Shown piece by piece: positions 9,093-16,996 of a stretch of DNA of 51,854 bases. The DNA lies in the NCBI GenBank assembly GCA_013911745.1, contig JACESO010000007.1:1-51854 (forward strand), written 5' to 3'. The stretch is from Sphingobium sp. GTDB taxonomy: Bacteria; Pseudomonadota; Alphaproteobacteria; Sphingomonadales; Sphingomonadaceae. A model generated the notes under the pieces. The model was given only the letters and a program-made list of their open reading frames with translations, made no database searches and was not told where the DNA came from. Position numbers and translations under genes: made by a program. Numbering within the stretch: position 1 is the stretch's first letter; the number at the start of each line of letters is the position of its first letter.

Positions 9093-10327
9093 CCTTCCCA
9101 CGCCTCCATCGCCGCGTCCACGGCCGCGCCCGCCGGCAGGCCATGCCCCTCGCGGCGCAGGCAGGCTTCTAGCGCGCCGAGCGTGATCAGCACCTTATGC
9201 CGGGCGGCATTGTAGCCCATCGCGCCGATCCGCCAGATCTTGCCGGCAAGCGGGCCGAAGGCCGTGCCGATCTCGATCTCGAACGCCTCGCGCATCATCG
9301 TGCGGATGCGTTCGCCGTCTACGCCTGCGGGGATGTAGACCCCGGTCACATTGGTCATGCGATAGGCGTCATCGCCAAAGACGGTCAGCCCCATGGCGCG
9401 CAGCCCCGCCGTCACGGCGCGGCCCGCGCGCGCATGGCGAGCATAGCGCGCCTCCAGTCCTTCCCCCAGCATGATCCTGGCGCATTCCCGCGCGGCGTAA
9501 AGCATCGATGTCGCCTCGGTATGATGGTTGAGGCGCTTTTCGCTCCAATAATCCATGATCATGGCGAGATCGAAATAGTTGGACCCGATGCGCGGCCCCG
9601 CGCCGTCGGTCGTGCCCGCCGCCTTTATGCCGGCTTCGACATGGCGGCGCGCGAAGATATGGTCGGCAGCGCGGTCCGAGATGGTGATCGGCGCTGAGCC
9701 GGACGGTCCGCCGAGACATTTCTGGAGGCCGCCGGTAACGATATCCGCGCCCCAGCGGTCGCTCGCCATTTCCATGCCGCCGATGGTCGCAGTCGCATCG
9801 ACGTAGAGCAGCGCGCCGGCCGCGTGCGCAAGGTCGCCCAGGCCATCGAGCGGCTGCGCCATCGTCGTCGAAGTGTCGCCATGCACGGTGGCGACGATCT
9901 TCGGGCCGACACGGTCAATTGCGGCGGCGATGGCGTCGAGCGGGACCGTTTCGCCCCACGGCGCATCGACCGTTACAACGACCGCGCCGATGCGCGCCAA
10001 TATCTCCTGGAGCAGCAGGCCGAAGCGGCCGAAATTGACCACCAGCACGGTATCGCCGGCGGTCACGAGACTGACGAGCGACGCCTCTATCGCCGCCCGC
10101 GCGGTGCCGTCGATCAGCATGGTCCACCGATTGTCGGTCCCGAAGATCGGGCGGTATAAAGCCATGACCTGGTTCATATAGTCGGTCATTTCGGGGTCGA
10201 ACTGGCCCAGAAGGTCGGCCGACATGGCGCGTAGCACGCGCGGATGCGCATTGACCGGGCCAGGCCCCATCAGCAGGCGCTGGGGCGGATCGATCTCGCC
10301 GAATAAGGTGGGGTCAAGCGGCAGCAA
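9089..10327 (-). CDS. pucG: PucG-like aminotransferase ((S)-ureidoglycine-glyoxylate type)
   Basis: PLP enzyme of fold type I, 412 residues. The start LLMGPGPVNAHPRVL and the PLP lysine in GGLQKCLGGPSG (Lys203) identify the alanine-glyoxylate aminotransferase family. In purine clusters this member transaminates ureidoglycine with glyoxylate, giving oxalurate and glycine (PucG in Bacillus, HpxJ in Klebsiella). Context with allantoate amidohydrolase on one side and allantoinase on the other supports that substrate rather than general alanine-glyoxylate exchange. It overlaps the allantoate amidohydrolase gene by 14 bases. Cytoplasmic. Confidence 0.88.
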   Translation of the reverse strand: MLPLDPTLFGEIDPPQRLLMGPGPVNAHPRVLRAMSADLLGQFDPEMTDYMNQVMALYRPIFGTDNRWTMLIDGTARAAIEASLVSLVTAGDTVLVVNFGRFGLLLQEILARIGAVVVTVDAPWGETVPLDAIAAAIDRVGPKIVATVHGDTSTTMAQPLDGLGDLAHAAGALLYVDATATIGGMEMASDRWGADIVTGGLQKCLGGPSGSAPITISDRAADHIFARRHVEAGIKAAGTTDGAGPRIGSNYFDLAMIMDYWSEKRLNHHTEATSMLYAARECARIMLGEGLEARYARHARAGRAVTAGLRAMGLTVFGDDAYRMTNVTGVYIPAGVDGERIRTMMREAFEIEIGTAFGPLAGKIWRIGAMGYNAARHKVLITLGALEACLRREGHGLPAGAAVDAAMEAWEG

Positions 10328-11624
10328 CGGAATCTCCCAGTCGATCGATGAAGCCCAGCATCACCTGTAGCGCGATTTCCGCGTCGGCGGGATCGACATG
10401 CTCGGCGGGGTTGTGGCTGACGCCGTCCCTGCACCGGATGAACAGCATCGCGGTCGGGCAGAGCGCGGCCATGACCATCGCGTCATGCCCGGCGCCGGAG
10501 ACGAGCCGGAAGGGCGGCTGGCCTACGATGGCGATCGCGGCGTCTATCCTATCCATGAGATCTGGCGCGCAGGGACTGGCCGGCAGATCGTGTATAAGAT
10601 CGACCGTGAGCGTCAGCCCGCGCGCGAGCGCGATCGCCTCGAGGGCGGCAATGATCTGCCCCGCCGCCCGATCGCGGCGGTCGGGGTCGCCGGAGCGGAT
10701 GTCGATCGTAAAGCGCGCTTCGCCGGGGATGACGTTCGGCGCACCGGGCAGCACCTCGATACGGCCGGCCGTCGCGACGAGATCGGAGGCGTCGCCCCTC
10801 GCGATCGTCTCGATCGCCAGCACCATTTCCGCCGCGCCTGTCAGCGCATCGCGGCGTAGTGGCATAGTGGTGGTGCCGGCATGGTTCGCCTGGCCGGTGA
10901 CGACCGCTTGGTAGCGCAACTGCGCGGCAATTCCGGTGACGGTGCCGACGGCGAGGCCTTTGGCCTCAAGGACCGGGCCTTGCTCGATATGGGCTTCGAG
11001 ATAGGCGAGGGCAGTGGGGTGCTTTGCCGTCAGATAGTCGTCACCCCGGACTTGATCCGGGGTTCCGCTGCCTAGTCCTGCGGCCGTGGAAAAGCGGGAT
11101 CCTGGGTCGAGCCTGGGGTGACGGAAGTGAGCGATGGCATCCTGTAACGTGACGCCCTCTCCATCCACGACCTCCAACGCCCCCAGATCCAGCACGCCCG
11201 CCACTGCGCGGCTGGTCAGCATCGCGGCGGGGAAGCGCGATCCCTCTTCGTCTCCGAAAGCGATCACTTCGATCGGGAAGGGCATCCGCTTTCCCTCGCG
11301 GTTCAGCGCATCCACCGCTTCCACGCCCAGCATTATGCCGAGCGGTCCATCATAGCGCCCGCCATCCTTGACGCTGTCCAGATGGCTGCCGATCATAAGC
11401 GCCGGGGCATCGGCAACCATGCCCTCGTATCGCCCGATGAGATTGGCGGCCGGATCCAGCCGGACGCTCATGCCCGCTTCCTCCATCCAGCCGGCAAGCG
11501 CACTCTGCGCCGCCGCATAGGCAGGCGTCAGATAGGCGCGGAACAGCCCGCCCTCCATGTCGCTATAGGGCGCGACGCCCAGCGCGTCGCACCGCGCCAC
11601 AGCTCGCCTGCCCCCGCTCACCAT
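10314..11624 (-). CDS. Allantoate amidohydrolase (M20 family) carrying an in-frame repeat
   Basis: Binuclear-metal amidohydrolase that releases ammonia from allantoate to yield ureidoglycine (AllC/PucF/HpxK family). The 436-residue protein has the metal-binding set: GSHLDSV (His81), YDGPLG (Asp92), FGDEEGSRF (Glu126/127), HIEQGPVLE (His212) and a C-terminal SHNPAEHV. Between residues about 168 and 196 it carries 29 residues (beginning RHPRLDPGSRF) that correspond to a palindromic DNA repeat at 11037-11123. They sit in the linker before the HIEQGP segment, away from the ligands, and keep the frame open, so the enzyme may still work. It overlaps the upstream Ntn-hydrolase gene by 7 bases. Confidence 0.92.
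   Translation of the reverse strand: MVSGGRRAVARCDALGVAPYSDMEGGLFRAYLTPAYAAAQSALAGWMEEAGMSVRLDPAANLIGRYEGMVADAPALMIGSHLDSVKDGGRYDGPLGIMLGVEAVDALNREGKRMPFPIEVIAFGDEEGSRFPAAMLTSRAVAGVLDLGALEVVDGEGVTLQDAIAHFRHPRLDPGSRFSTAAGLGSGTPDQVRGDDYLTAKHPTALAYLEAHIEQGPVLEAKGLAVGTVTGIAAQLRYQAVVTGQANHAGTTTMPLRRDALTGAAEMVLAIETIARGDASDLVATAGRIEVLPGAPNVIPGEARFTIDIRSGDPDRRDRAAGQIIAALEAIALARGLTLTVDLIHDLPASPCAPDLMDRIDAAIAIVGQPPFRLVSGAGHDAMVMAALCPTAMLFIRCRDGVSHNPAEHVDPADAEIALQVMLGFIDRLGDSVAAA
11037..11123. repeat. REP-like palindromic repeat inserted in a coding sequence
   Basis: An imperfect inverted repeat of about 85-87 bases. The left arm begins CGTCACCCCGGACTTGATCC and the right arm ends GGATCCTGGGTCGAGC then CTGGGGTGACG. 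The reverse complement of the right arm matches the left arm over about 30 bases with a few mismatches. The loop region is about 25 bases. Elements beginning GTCACCCCGG and ending GGGGTGAC are a familiar dispersed intergenic repeat of sphingomonads. Here it lies inside the allantoate amidohydrolase gene and is exactly 29 codons long by the protein comparison, so it adds residues without a frameshift. I saw no second copy in the window. Confidence 0.8.
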
Positions 11625-13201
11625 GTCGCCACCCCGCCGTCGCTGCGCGGATCGCTCGCGCCGTCCAGCGTGCCGTCGGGATGCCGCACGATAGCGCCGG
11701 CATGGCCCATGGTGGCGGTCAGCGGCCCAGCCCGCTCGACATCATGTCCGGCGCTGGCGAGGTCGGCATAAAGCTGGTCATCGAACCCGTCTTCCAGCTT
11801 CAGCGTCGTGCTTTCCTCGCCCCAGGTGCGGCCAAGCAGCCAGCGCGGCGCGCTTATCGCCTGCTGCAAATCGACGCCGAAACGGGCGTAGCGGCTAAAG
11901 AGCGCCGCCTGCGTCTGCGGCTGGCCCTCGCCGCCCATCGTGCCATAGGCCATGACGCGGCCGTCATCGAACCGCGCTAGCGCGGGGTTGAGCGTGTGGA
12001 AGGGCTTGCGGCCGGGCTTGAGTGCGTTCCACCTGCCCGGCGCAAGGCGAAAGCTGGAACCCCTGTTCTGCCAGGTGATGCCGGTCCTGGGCAGCACCAC
12101 GCCGGAGCCGAACTCGAAATAGGTGGACTGGATGCAGCTGACGACGCGGCCGTGGCTGTCCGCCGCCGAGAACCAGCAGGTGTCGCCCCATTGCGGCGGC
12201 TGCGGCCATGGCAGCGCCTGCGCCGGGTCGATCTGCGTAGCCAGATGGTCGAGCGCTTGGCGGTCGTCCAGTAGCCCCTGATAGTCATAATCGTGGAAAG
12301 CGGGGTCGCCGACATGGACGTCGCGCAGCAGGAAGGCCTGCTTGGTCGCCTCGACCAGACCATGGACATGATCGAAGCCGTCGGCTCTCCCGGCCCGTAG
12401 CCGGTCGAACAGCGCAAGGATGAGCAGCGAAGCGAAGCCCTGTGTGGGTGGTGCACTGTTGTAGAGGGTCGCGCCGCTGATTGGAACATGGAGCGGGGCC
12501 GGGTGGGTGGCCTCATGCGCAGCAAGATCGGCGGCGGAAACGGGGCTGCCCAGCGCTTCAAGATCGGCGGCGATGTCTGCGGCGAGAGCGCCTGTGTAGA
12601 ATCCCGCGAGCCCATCCGCAGCCAAACACTCCAGCGTGTCGGCAAGAACGGGCTGCTTTAGAATGTCGCCTTCCGCCAGAGGGCGGCCCTCCGGTTCAAA
12701 GATCGCGCCATAGCCGCCCGGCTGGACGCGCAACTCGCCGCCCTTGGCCGCCGCGATGGCTGCGCCGCCCTTTGTCACTGCCACGCCCGCCCGAGCATGG
12801 CTGATCGCGTCGCGCAGCAGGCGGTCGAGCGGCATCGTCCCGCTACTGCCGGCCAGTGCGGCTTCCCAACCGGAAATGGTCCCCGCCACGGTATTCGCCG
12901 CCAGCGGGCCGCGCGTCGGCACCGCGTCCGTCCCGGCATAGAGCGAGATGTCCGCTTTCATCGCTGCGCCGCCGCAGCCATGGATGCCGTGGACGCGCCC
13001 GTCCGGTTCGGCGATCAGCCAGAATCCATCGCCACCTATTCCCGTCATATGCGGATAGACGACGGCCAGCGTCGCGGCCATCGCCACGCAGGCCTCCACC
13101 GCGTTGCCGCCGTCGCGCAGCACGTCGCACCCGGCGCTTGCGGCCAGGTGGTGGGGCGCGGTCGTCATGCCGTGCCGGCCGGAAATGGTCTGCATCGTCA
13201 T
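11618..13201 (-). CDS. hpxW: Gamma-glutamyltransferase-family Ntn hydrolase, HpxW-like (oxamate amidohydrolase)
   Basis: A 527-residue proenzyme of the GGT fold, expected to cleave itself before Thr341 (motif QWGDTCWFSAAD) to make two subunits. N-terminal GRHGMTTAPHHLA and GIGGDGFW, and C-terminal GTMGGEGQPQ, are family landmarks. No signal peptide is seen, so it is cytoplasmic, unlike the usual periplasmic GGT for glutathione. In Klebsiella the cytoplasmic GGT homologue HpxW, encoded with hpxX, hpxY and hpxZ in the urate cluster, hydrolyses oxamate to oxalate and ammonia. All three partners occur in this operon, so that function is my best inference. Start ATG 13201 shares one base with the preceding stop; a second ATG two codons in is possible. 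Confidence 0.82.
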   Translation of the reverse strand: MTMQTISGRHGMTTAPHHLAASAGCDVLRDGGNAVEACVAMAATLAVVYPHMTGIGGDGFWLIAEPDGRVHGIHGCGGAAMKADISLYAGTDAVPTRGPLAANTVAGTISGWEAALAGSSGTMPLDRLLRDAISHARAGVAVTKGGAAIAAAKGGELRVQPGGYGAIFEPEGRPLAEGDILKQPVLADTLECLAADGLAGFYTGALAADIAADLEALGSPVSAADLAAHEATHPAPLHVPISGATLYNSAPPTQGFASLLILALFDRLRAGRADGFDHVHGLVEATKQAFLLRDVHVGDPAFHDYDYQGLLDDRQALDHLATQIDPAQALPWPQPPQWGDTCWFSAADSHGRVVSCIQSTYFEFGSGVVLPRTGITWQNRGSSFRLAPGRWNALKPGRKPFHTLNPALARFDDGRVMAYGTMGGEGQPQTQAALFSRYARFGVDLQQAISAPRWLLGRTWGEESTTLKLEDGFDDQLYADLASAGHDVERAGPLTATMGHAGAIVRHPDGTLDGASDPRSDGGVATW

Positions 13202-14127
13202 CAGTCTGGCAAGGCCGCGACATAGGCGCGCACGACGTGCGCGCTATTCACGGAGGCCAGGTGCTCGAACGTATCCTCCATATTCTTGGTGGCATCGCCG
13301 CCGGCGAGGTCCGAGAGGCTGCGGAAGAAGATCGCCGGCACGCGATTGGCATAGGCGACCTGTGCCACCGCCGCGCTCTCCATGTCCAGCAGGCGCGCGC
13401 CCCACGCCTTGTGCAGATATTGGCGGAAGGTCGCATTGTCGGCGAAGATGCCGGCCGATACGCCGGTGCCGCCGACAACGATCTTCGGCGACTTCGGCAG
13501 GCAAAGCGCGGAGCCGGGCAGTGCTTCGGGATGATGGGGGACGCAGCGCTCCAGTTGGACGTCGGGCACGACTTTCCGGGCGATGTCCAGCAACGCGGGA
13601 TCGACGGCGAAGCGGAAGAAGCGCTTTGCCGGCGTTGTGTCATTGCTGACGGTGGTCCCACGCGGAAAGATGAAGTTCCAGTTGGCGGGCGCGTCCGGCC
13701 CCGCATTTTCCGGCGGGACATAGCCGGCCTTGGTGCGCCGGGCGAAGCTCGCTTCCAGATATTGGCCCCAGCTGTCCGCCACGATTACGTCCCCGATCGA
13801 CAGCGCCGGATCGACGCCGCCGGCGATGCCGGAAAAGACGATGCGCTTCACCGCGAAACGATCAATGACGATCTGGCTGTTCATCGCCGCGTTCACGATC
13901 GACACGCCGCTCATCATCAGGATGACGGGCTTGCCCGACATAGTGCCGGTCAGCAGCGTCATGCCGTTGATCTTCTGCTCGCACGGCTGCTCGACATGGG
14001 CGACCAGCGCATTCCATTCCGGCCGATAAGCGGTCATCACGACCGTGCGCGGCGTCTCGTCCAGCTTCTGGGCGAGCGCGGGCGCTGCGAACAATGAGAG
14101 CAGCGCAAAGGCAAGAAAACGGATCAT
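13201..14127 (-). CDS. Exported purine nucleoside phosphorylase/nucleosidase family protein
   Basis: A 308-residue member of the PNP_UDP_1 superfamily (MTA/SAH nucleosidase-like). Key segments are FSGIAGGVDPALSIGDVIVAD and LDMESAAVAQVAYANRVP, the second holding the ribose-binding Met-Glu. ATG 14127 gives a clean signal peptide ending PALA at residue 19, so the mature enzyme is probably periplasmic. The longer reading from 14331 is rejected because it buries the signal peptide and overlaps the permease gene by 200 bases. An exported enzyme next to a base permease suggests it frees purine bases from external nucleosides. Whether it uses phosphate or water is not shown. It overlaps the permease stop by four bases. 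Confidence 0.83.
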   Translation of the reverse strand: MIRFLAFALLSLFAAPALAQKLDETPRTVVMTAYRPEWNALVAHVEQPCEQKINGMTLLTGTMSGKPVILMMSGVSIVNAAMNSQIVIDRFAVKRIVFSGIAGGVDPALSIGDVIVADSWGQYLEASFARRTKAGYVPPENAGPDAPANWNFIFPRGTTVSNDTTPAKRFFRFAVDPALLDIARKVVPDVQLERCVPHHPEALPGSALCLPKSPKIVVGGTGVSAGIFADNATFRQYLHKAWGARLLDMESAAVAQVAYANRVPAIFFRSLSDLAGGDATKNMEDTFEHLASVNSAHVVRAYVAALPD

Positions 14128-15494
14128 GCAGCGGACATCCAGACGAAGCGCACGACGAACAGCCCGGCGAGCAGGAACAGGAACCAGTCGGTCCGCGTCG
14201 CGCGGCCCCGGATCAGTTTCAGCGCCGCATGGGCGGTGATGCCGAAGGCGAGACCGTTGGCGATGGAGAAGGTCAGCGGAATCATTGCCACCGTGAGGAA
14301 GGCAGGGATCGCCGCCATCGGGTCTTCCCATTCGATTTCCGTCAGCGGCAGCAGCATCAGCCCACCGACGATGATCAGCGCAGGGGCGGTTGCCGCCAGT
14401 GGCACGATCTGCGCATAGGGCGCGACGAACATCGTCGCCAGGAACAGTATGCCGGTGACCACGGCGGTCAGGCCCGTGCGCCCGCCGGCCTGCACGCCCG
14501 CCGCGCTCTCTACATAGGAGGTGACGGTACTGGTGCCCGCGATCGATCCCACCATCGTCGCGACCGCGTCGGTCATCAGGATGCGGTTGAGGCCTGGAAT
14601 GCGGCCCGCCGCGTCCATCAGCCCCGCGCGCTTCGTAACGGCGACCAGCGTGCCGATATTGTCGAACAGGTCGACGAACAGGAACACGAACAGGATTTCG
14701 ATAAGGCCGATGCCGTGCGACCCGGTCAGCCCGAACACGCCAGGCAGATCCAGCTTGAACGCCGTGCCGGTCAGCGCGGACAGGTCATAGGGTTCGGGCT
14801 TGACCGTCACTTGCCCCGTCAACCACCCGATGATGGTCGTGCCGACAATCCCGAACAGCATGGCGCCACGCACATTCCAGACGCTGAGCGCGCCAATCAT
14901 CGCGAGGCCCAGCAGCGCGAGGGCCGCGCCTGGCGCCTTGAGGTCTCCCAACGCCACGATGGTCGCCGGACTGGCGGCGACGATGCCGGCATTTTTGAGG
15001 CCGATGAAACCGATGAACAGGCCGATGCCCCCCGCCACCGCCGCGAACAGGTAGGGTGGGATCACTGCGACGATCATCTGCCGCACCCCGGTCAGCGTCA
15101 GGATCAGGAAGGCGACGCCGGAAATGAAAACGCATCCCAGCGCCACCGGCCAGGGCACACCCATTTGGCCGACGACGGTGAAGGCGAAATAGGCGTTGAG
15201 GCCCATGCCCGGCGCCAGCGCCAGCGGCGTGTTAGCGACCATGCCCATCAGGATGGAGGCGAAGGCGGCGGCGAAGCAGGTCGCCGCCGCGACCGAAGCG
15301 ACCGGCATCCCCGCCGCGCTCAGGATCGACGGGTTGACCAGCACGATATAGGCCATGGTCAGGAAGGTGGTGATGCCCGCCAATATCTCGGTGCGGGGGG
15401 TGGTGCCGCGCTCGGTCAGGGCGAAATAGCGGTCCAGGCGGTTGGGCGGCGGCGGCGCTGTGGCCGCCGGATCCGGCGAAACGGCTTCGGTCAT
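14124..15494 (-). CDS. NCS2 (AzgA-like) purine base permease
   Basis: Inner-membrane transporter of 456 residues with about 12-14 hydrophobic segments. Family markers are GITTFLTMAYIVLVNPSILS near the N-terminus, ALAPGMGLNAYFAF, and the substrate-site loop LFVDLFDNIGTLVAV. This COG2252 subfamily imports adenine, guanine, hypoxanthine and sometimes xanthine in symport with protons. It lies directly before the exported nucleosidase, with four-base overlaps on both sides, so the likely cargo is the base that enzyme releases. The exact base specificity cannot be read from sequence. Confidence 0.9.
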   Translation of the reverse strand: MTEAVSPDPAATAPPPPNRLDRYFALTERGTTPRTEILAGITTFLTMAYIVLVNPSILSAAGMPVASVAAATCFAAAFASILMGMVANTPLALAPGMGLNAYFAFTVVGQMGVPWPVALGCVFISGVAFLILTLTGVRQMIVAVIPPYLFAAVAGGIGLFIGFIGLKNAGIVAASPATIVALGDLKAPGAALALLGLAMIGALSVWNVRGAMLFGIVGTTIIGWLTGQVTVKPEPYDLSALTGTAFKLDLPGVFGLTGSHGIGLIEILFVFLFVDLFDNIGTLVAVTKRAGLMDAAGRIPGLNRILMTDAVATMVGSIAGTSTVTSYVESAAGVQAGGRTGLTAVVTGILFLATMFVAPYAQIVPLAATAPALIIVGGLMLLPLTEIEWEDPMAAIPAFLTVAMIPLTFSIANGLAFGITAHAALKLIRGRATRTDWFLFLLAGLFVVRFVWMSAA

Positions 15495-16831
15495 AACATA
15501 TCCCCCTGAAACAATCCCGCCGGCGATGTTACGCCGATCCGCCCCTCTTCTTCCAGCATCGCGGCGAAGCGGAATAAAGTGGCTTCTTCGCTCACCTTGC
15601 CGATAAGCTGTATGCCGATCGGCAACTTATCCGGTCGGCTGAGCGGAACGCAGAGCGACGGCAGGCCCGTAAAGCTGATCGGTTGGCTGTGGATGCCGAG
15701 GTCCGCGCGGGCCGGCGACCAGGTGCCGTCGATCAGGACGCGCGGATCGGCGATCGACGGTGCGACACACGGCGTAGCCGGCGCGAGCAGCACGTCATGG
15801 TCAGCAATCAGCGCATTGATCCGCCGGCGGTAGCCCGTCTTGAAATCCTGCGCCTTCCCATAGAGTTCCGGCGGCAATAGCGCGCCGGCGAGCAGGCGGT
15901 CGCGGGTCGCAGGATCGAACGCCATAGGATCGCGTCCCAGCGCCGCGCGGTGCAACGCGCCGCCCTCCGCCGCGGTAATCAGAAACGCCGCCGATCGGGC
16001 AGCGCCGATATCGGGCAGTTTGACCAGCGGCGCGTTGGGCGCGATCGCGTCTATCGCCTTGATCTGGTCGGGATCGGCATTGTCGCGGAAGCGGCCGCCC
16101 AGCCGCGCGACGCGGAGCGCGCCCGTGCGGGGGGAAGGGTTCTTGCCCGTCAGAACGCTCCACACGCATTGCATGTCCCGGATCGACGAGGTGAAGGGTC
16201 CGACATCGTCGAAACTGTCGGCGAAGGGGAAGACGCCGCCCATCGGCAGCCCGCCATGGGTCGGTTTCAGGCCATAGATGCCGGTCAGGCTGGCGGGCAC
16301 CCGAACCGATCCGTTCGTGTCGGAGCCGAGCGAGAAGGGGAGCAATTGAGCGGCGACCACCGCCGCCGATCCCCCCGAAGATCCGCCCGCCAGCCGATCC
16401 GGATCATGGGGATTGCGCGTCGTGCCATGGTGCGCGTTGATCGTCGCGAAACCATAGGCGAACTCATCCATGTTTAGCGTCGCGACCAGCACTGCGCCGG
16501 CCGCCCGCAGCTTCACGATCGCCTCGGCGTCGGCGGTCGCGAGCGGCGCATCGGCATAGAGGCTGGACCCGGCTGTGGTCGGCAGACCGTCGACATCGAA
16601 CAAGTCCTTGACGCCGTAGGGCACGCCGGCCAGCGGCCCCGGATCGCCCCCCGCCGCGACGATGGCGTCCACGGCCTCCGCTTCCCGACGCGCCCGATCA
16701 GCCAGCAGGCGGGTGACGGCGATCAGCCTTCCACCCTCTCGTTCCAGCCCCGCCAGGCAATCTTCCAGAACCGAAACGGCCGTTACCGCGCCGGCCCGCA
16801 CCGCATCGGCTATCGCGGTGGCAGATGTCAT
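15491..16831 (-). CDS. hpxY: AtzE/HpxY-type amidase
   Basis: Amidase-signature enzyme of 446 residues. The catalytic triad is visible: Lys75 in PYGVKDLFD, cis-Ser151 in LAGGSSGGSAA and nucleophile Ser175 in GSDTNGSVRVP. ATG 16831 is preferred to ATG 16837 because it overlaps the stop of the small partner gene by four bases. AtzE-type amidases work in complex with a GatC-like AtzG/HpxX protein encoded immediately upstream, as here. In purine clusters the substrate is thought to be a ureido or oxalurate-level intermediate; that part is inference. It could instead act on biuret- or allophanate-like compounds. Confidence 0.85.
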   Translation of the reverse strand: MTSATAIADAVRAGAVTAVSVLEDCLAGLEREGGRLIAVTRLLADRARREAEAVDAIVAAGGDPGPLAGVPYGVKDLFDVDGLPTTAGSSLYADAPLATADAEAIVKLRAAGAVLVATLNMDEFAYGFATINAHHGTTRNPHDPDRLAGGSSGGSAAVVAAQLLPFSLGSDTNGSVRVPASLTGIYGLKPTHGGLPMGGVFPFADSFDDVGPFTSSIRDMQCVWSVLTGKNPSPRTGALRVARLGGRFRDNADPDQIKAIDAIAPNAPLVKLPDIGAARSAAFLITAAEGGALHRAALGRDPMAFDPATRDRLLAGALLPPELYGKAQDFKTGYRRRINALIADHDVLLAPATPCVAPSIADPRVLIDGTWSPARADLGIHSQPISFTGLPSLCVPLSRPDKLPIGIQLIGKVSEEATLFRFAAMLEEEGRIGVTSPAGLFQGDML

Positions 16832-16995
16832 TCGCATTCCGTGCCCCCTTGCGCCAGCAGCGTACGCGCGTGACGGTCGAGCAGCGCGAGATTGGCCAGA
16901 ACGCCCGGCATACAGGCCGCAAGGATCGGCAGGTCGAGCATCGCCGCGGCGGCCAGCACTTCGTCCTCGGTCAGCGGGATGCGGGGTTCCTCCAT
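16828..16995 (-). CDS. hpxX: AtzG/HpxX-like small amidase partner (DUF4089)
   Basis: A 55-residue protein read on the reverse strand from ATG 16995: it begins MEEPRIPLTEDEVLAAAAML and ends LLAQGGTECE, with stop TGA at 16828-16830. Two short predicted helices with the pattern AACMPGVLANLALLDRHA fit DUF4089, whose members resemble GatC and stabilise AtzE-type amidases. Size, position directly before the amidase and the ATGA overlap all agree. One base separates it from the transporter stop upstream. It is easily missed by gene finders because of its length. Confidence 0.8.
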   Translation of the reverse strand: MEEPRIPLTEDEVLAAAAMLDLPILAACMPGVLANLALLDRHARTLLAQGGTECE

Positions 16996-16996
16996 G

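Noticed and set aside
14094-15509. 471-codon plus-strand frame over the purine permease
   Set aside because: Composition dominated by Arg, Gln, Asp and His; shadow of the NCS2 permease.
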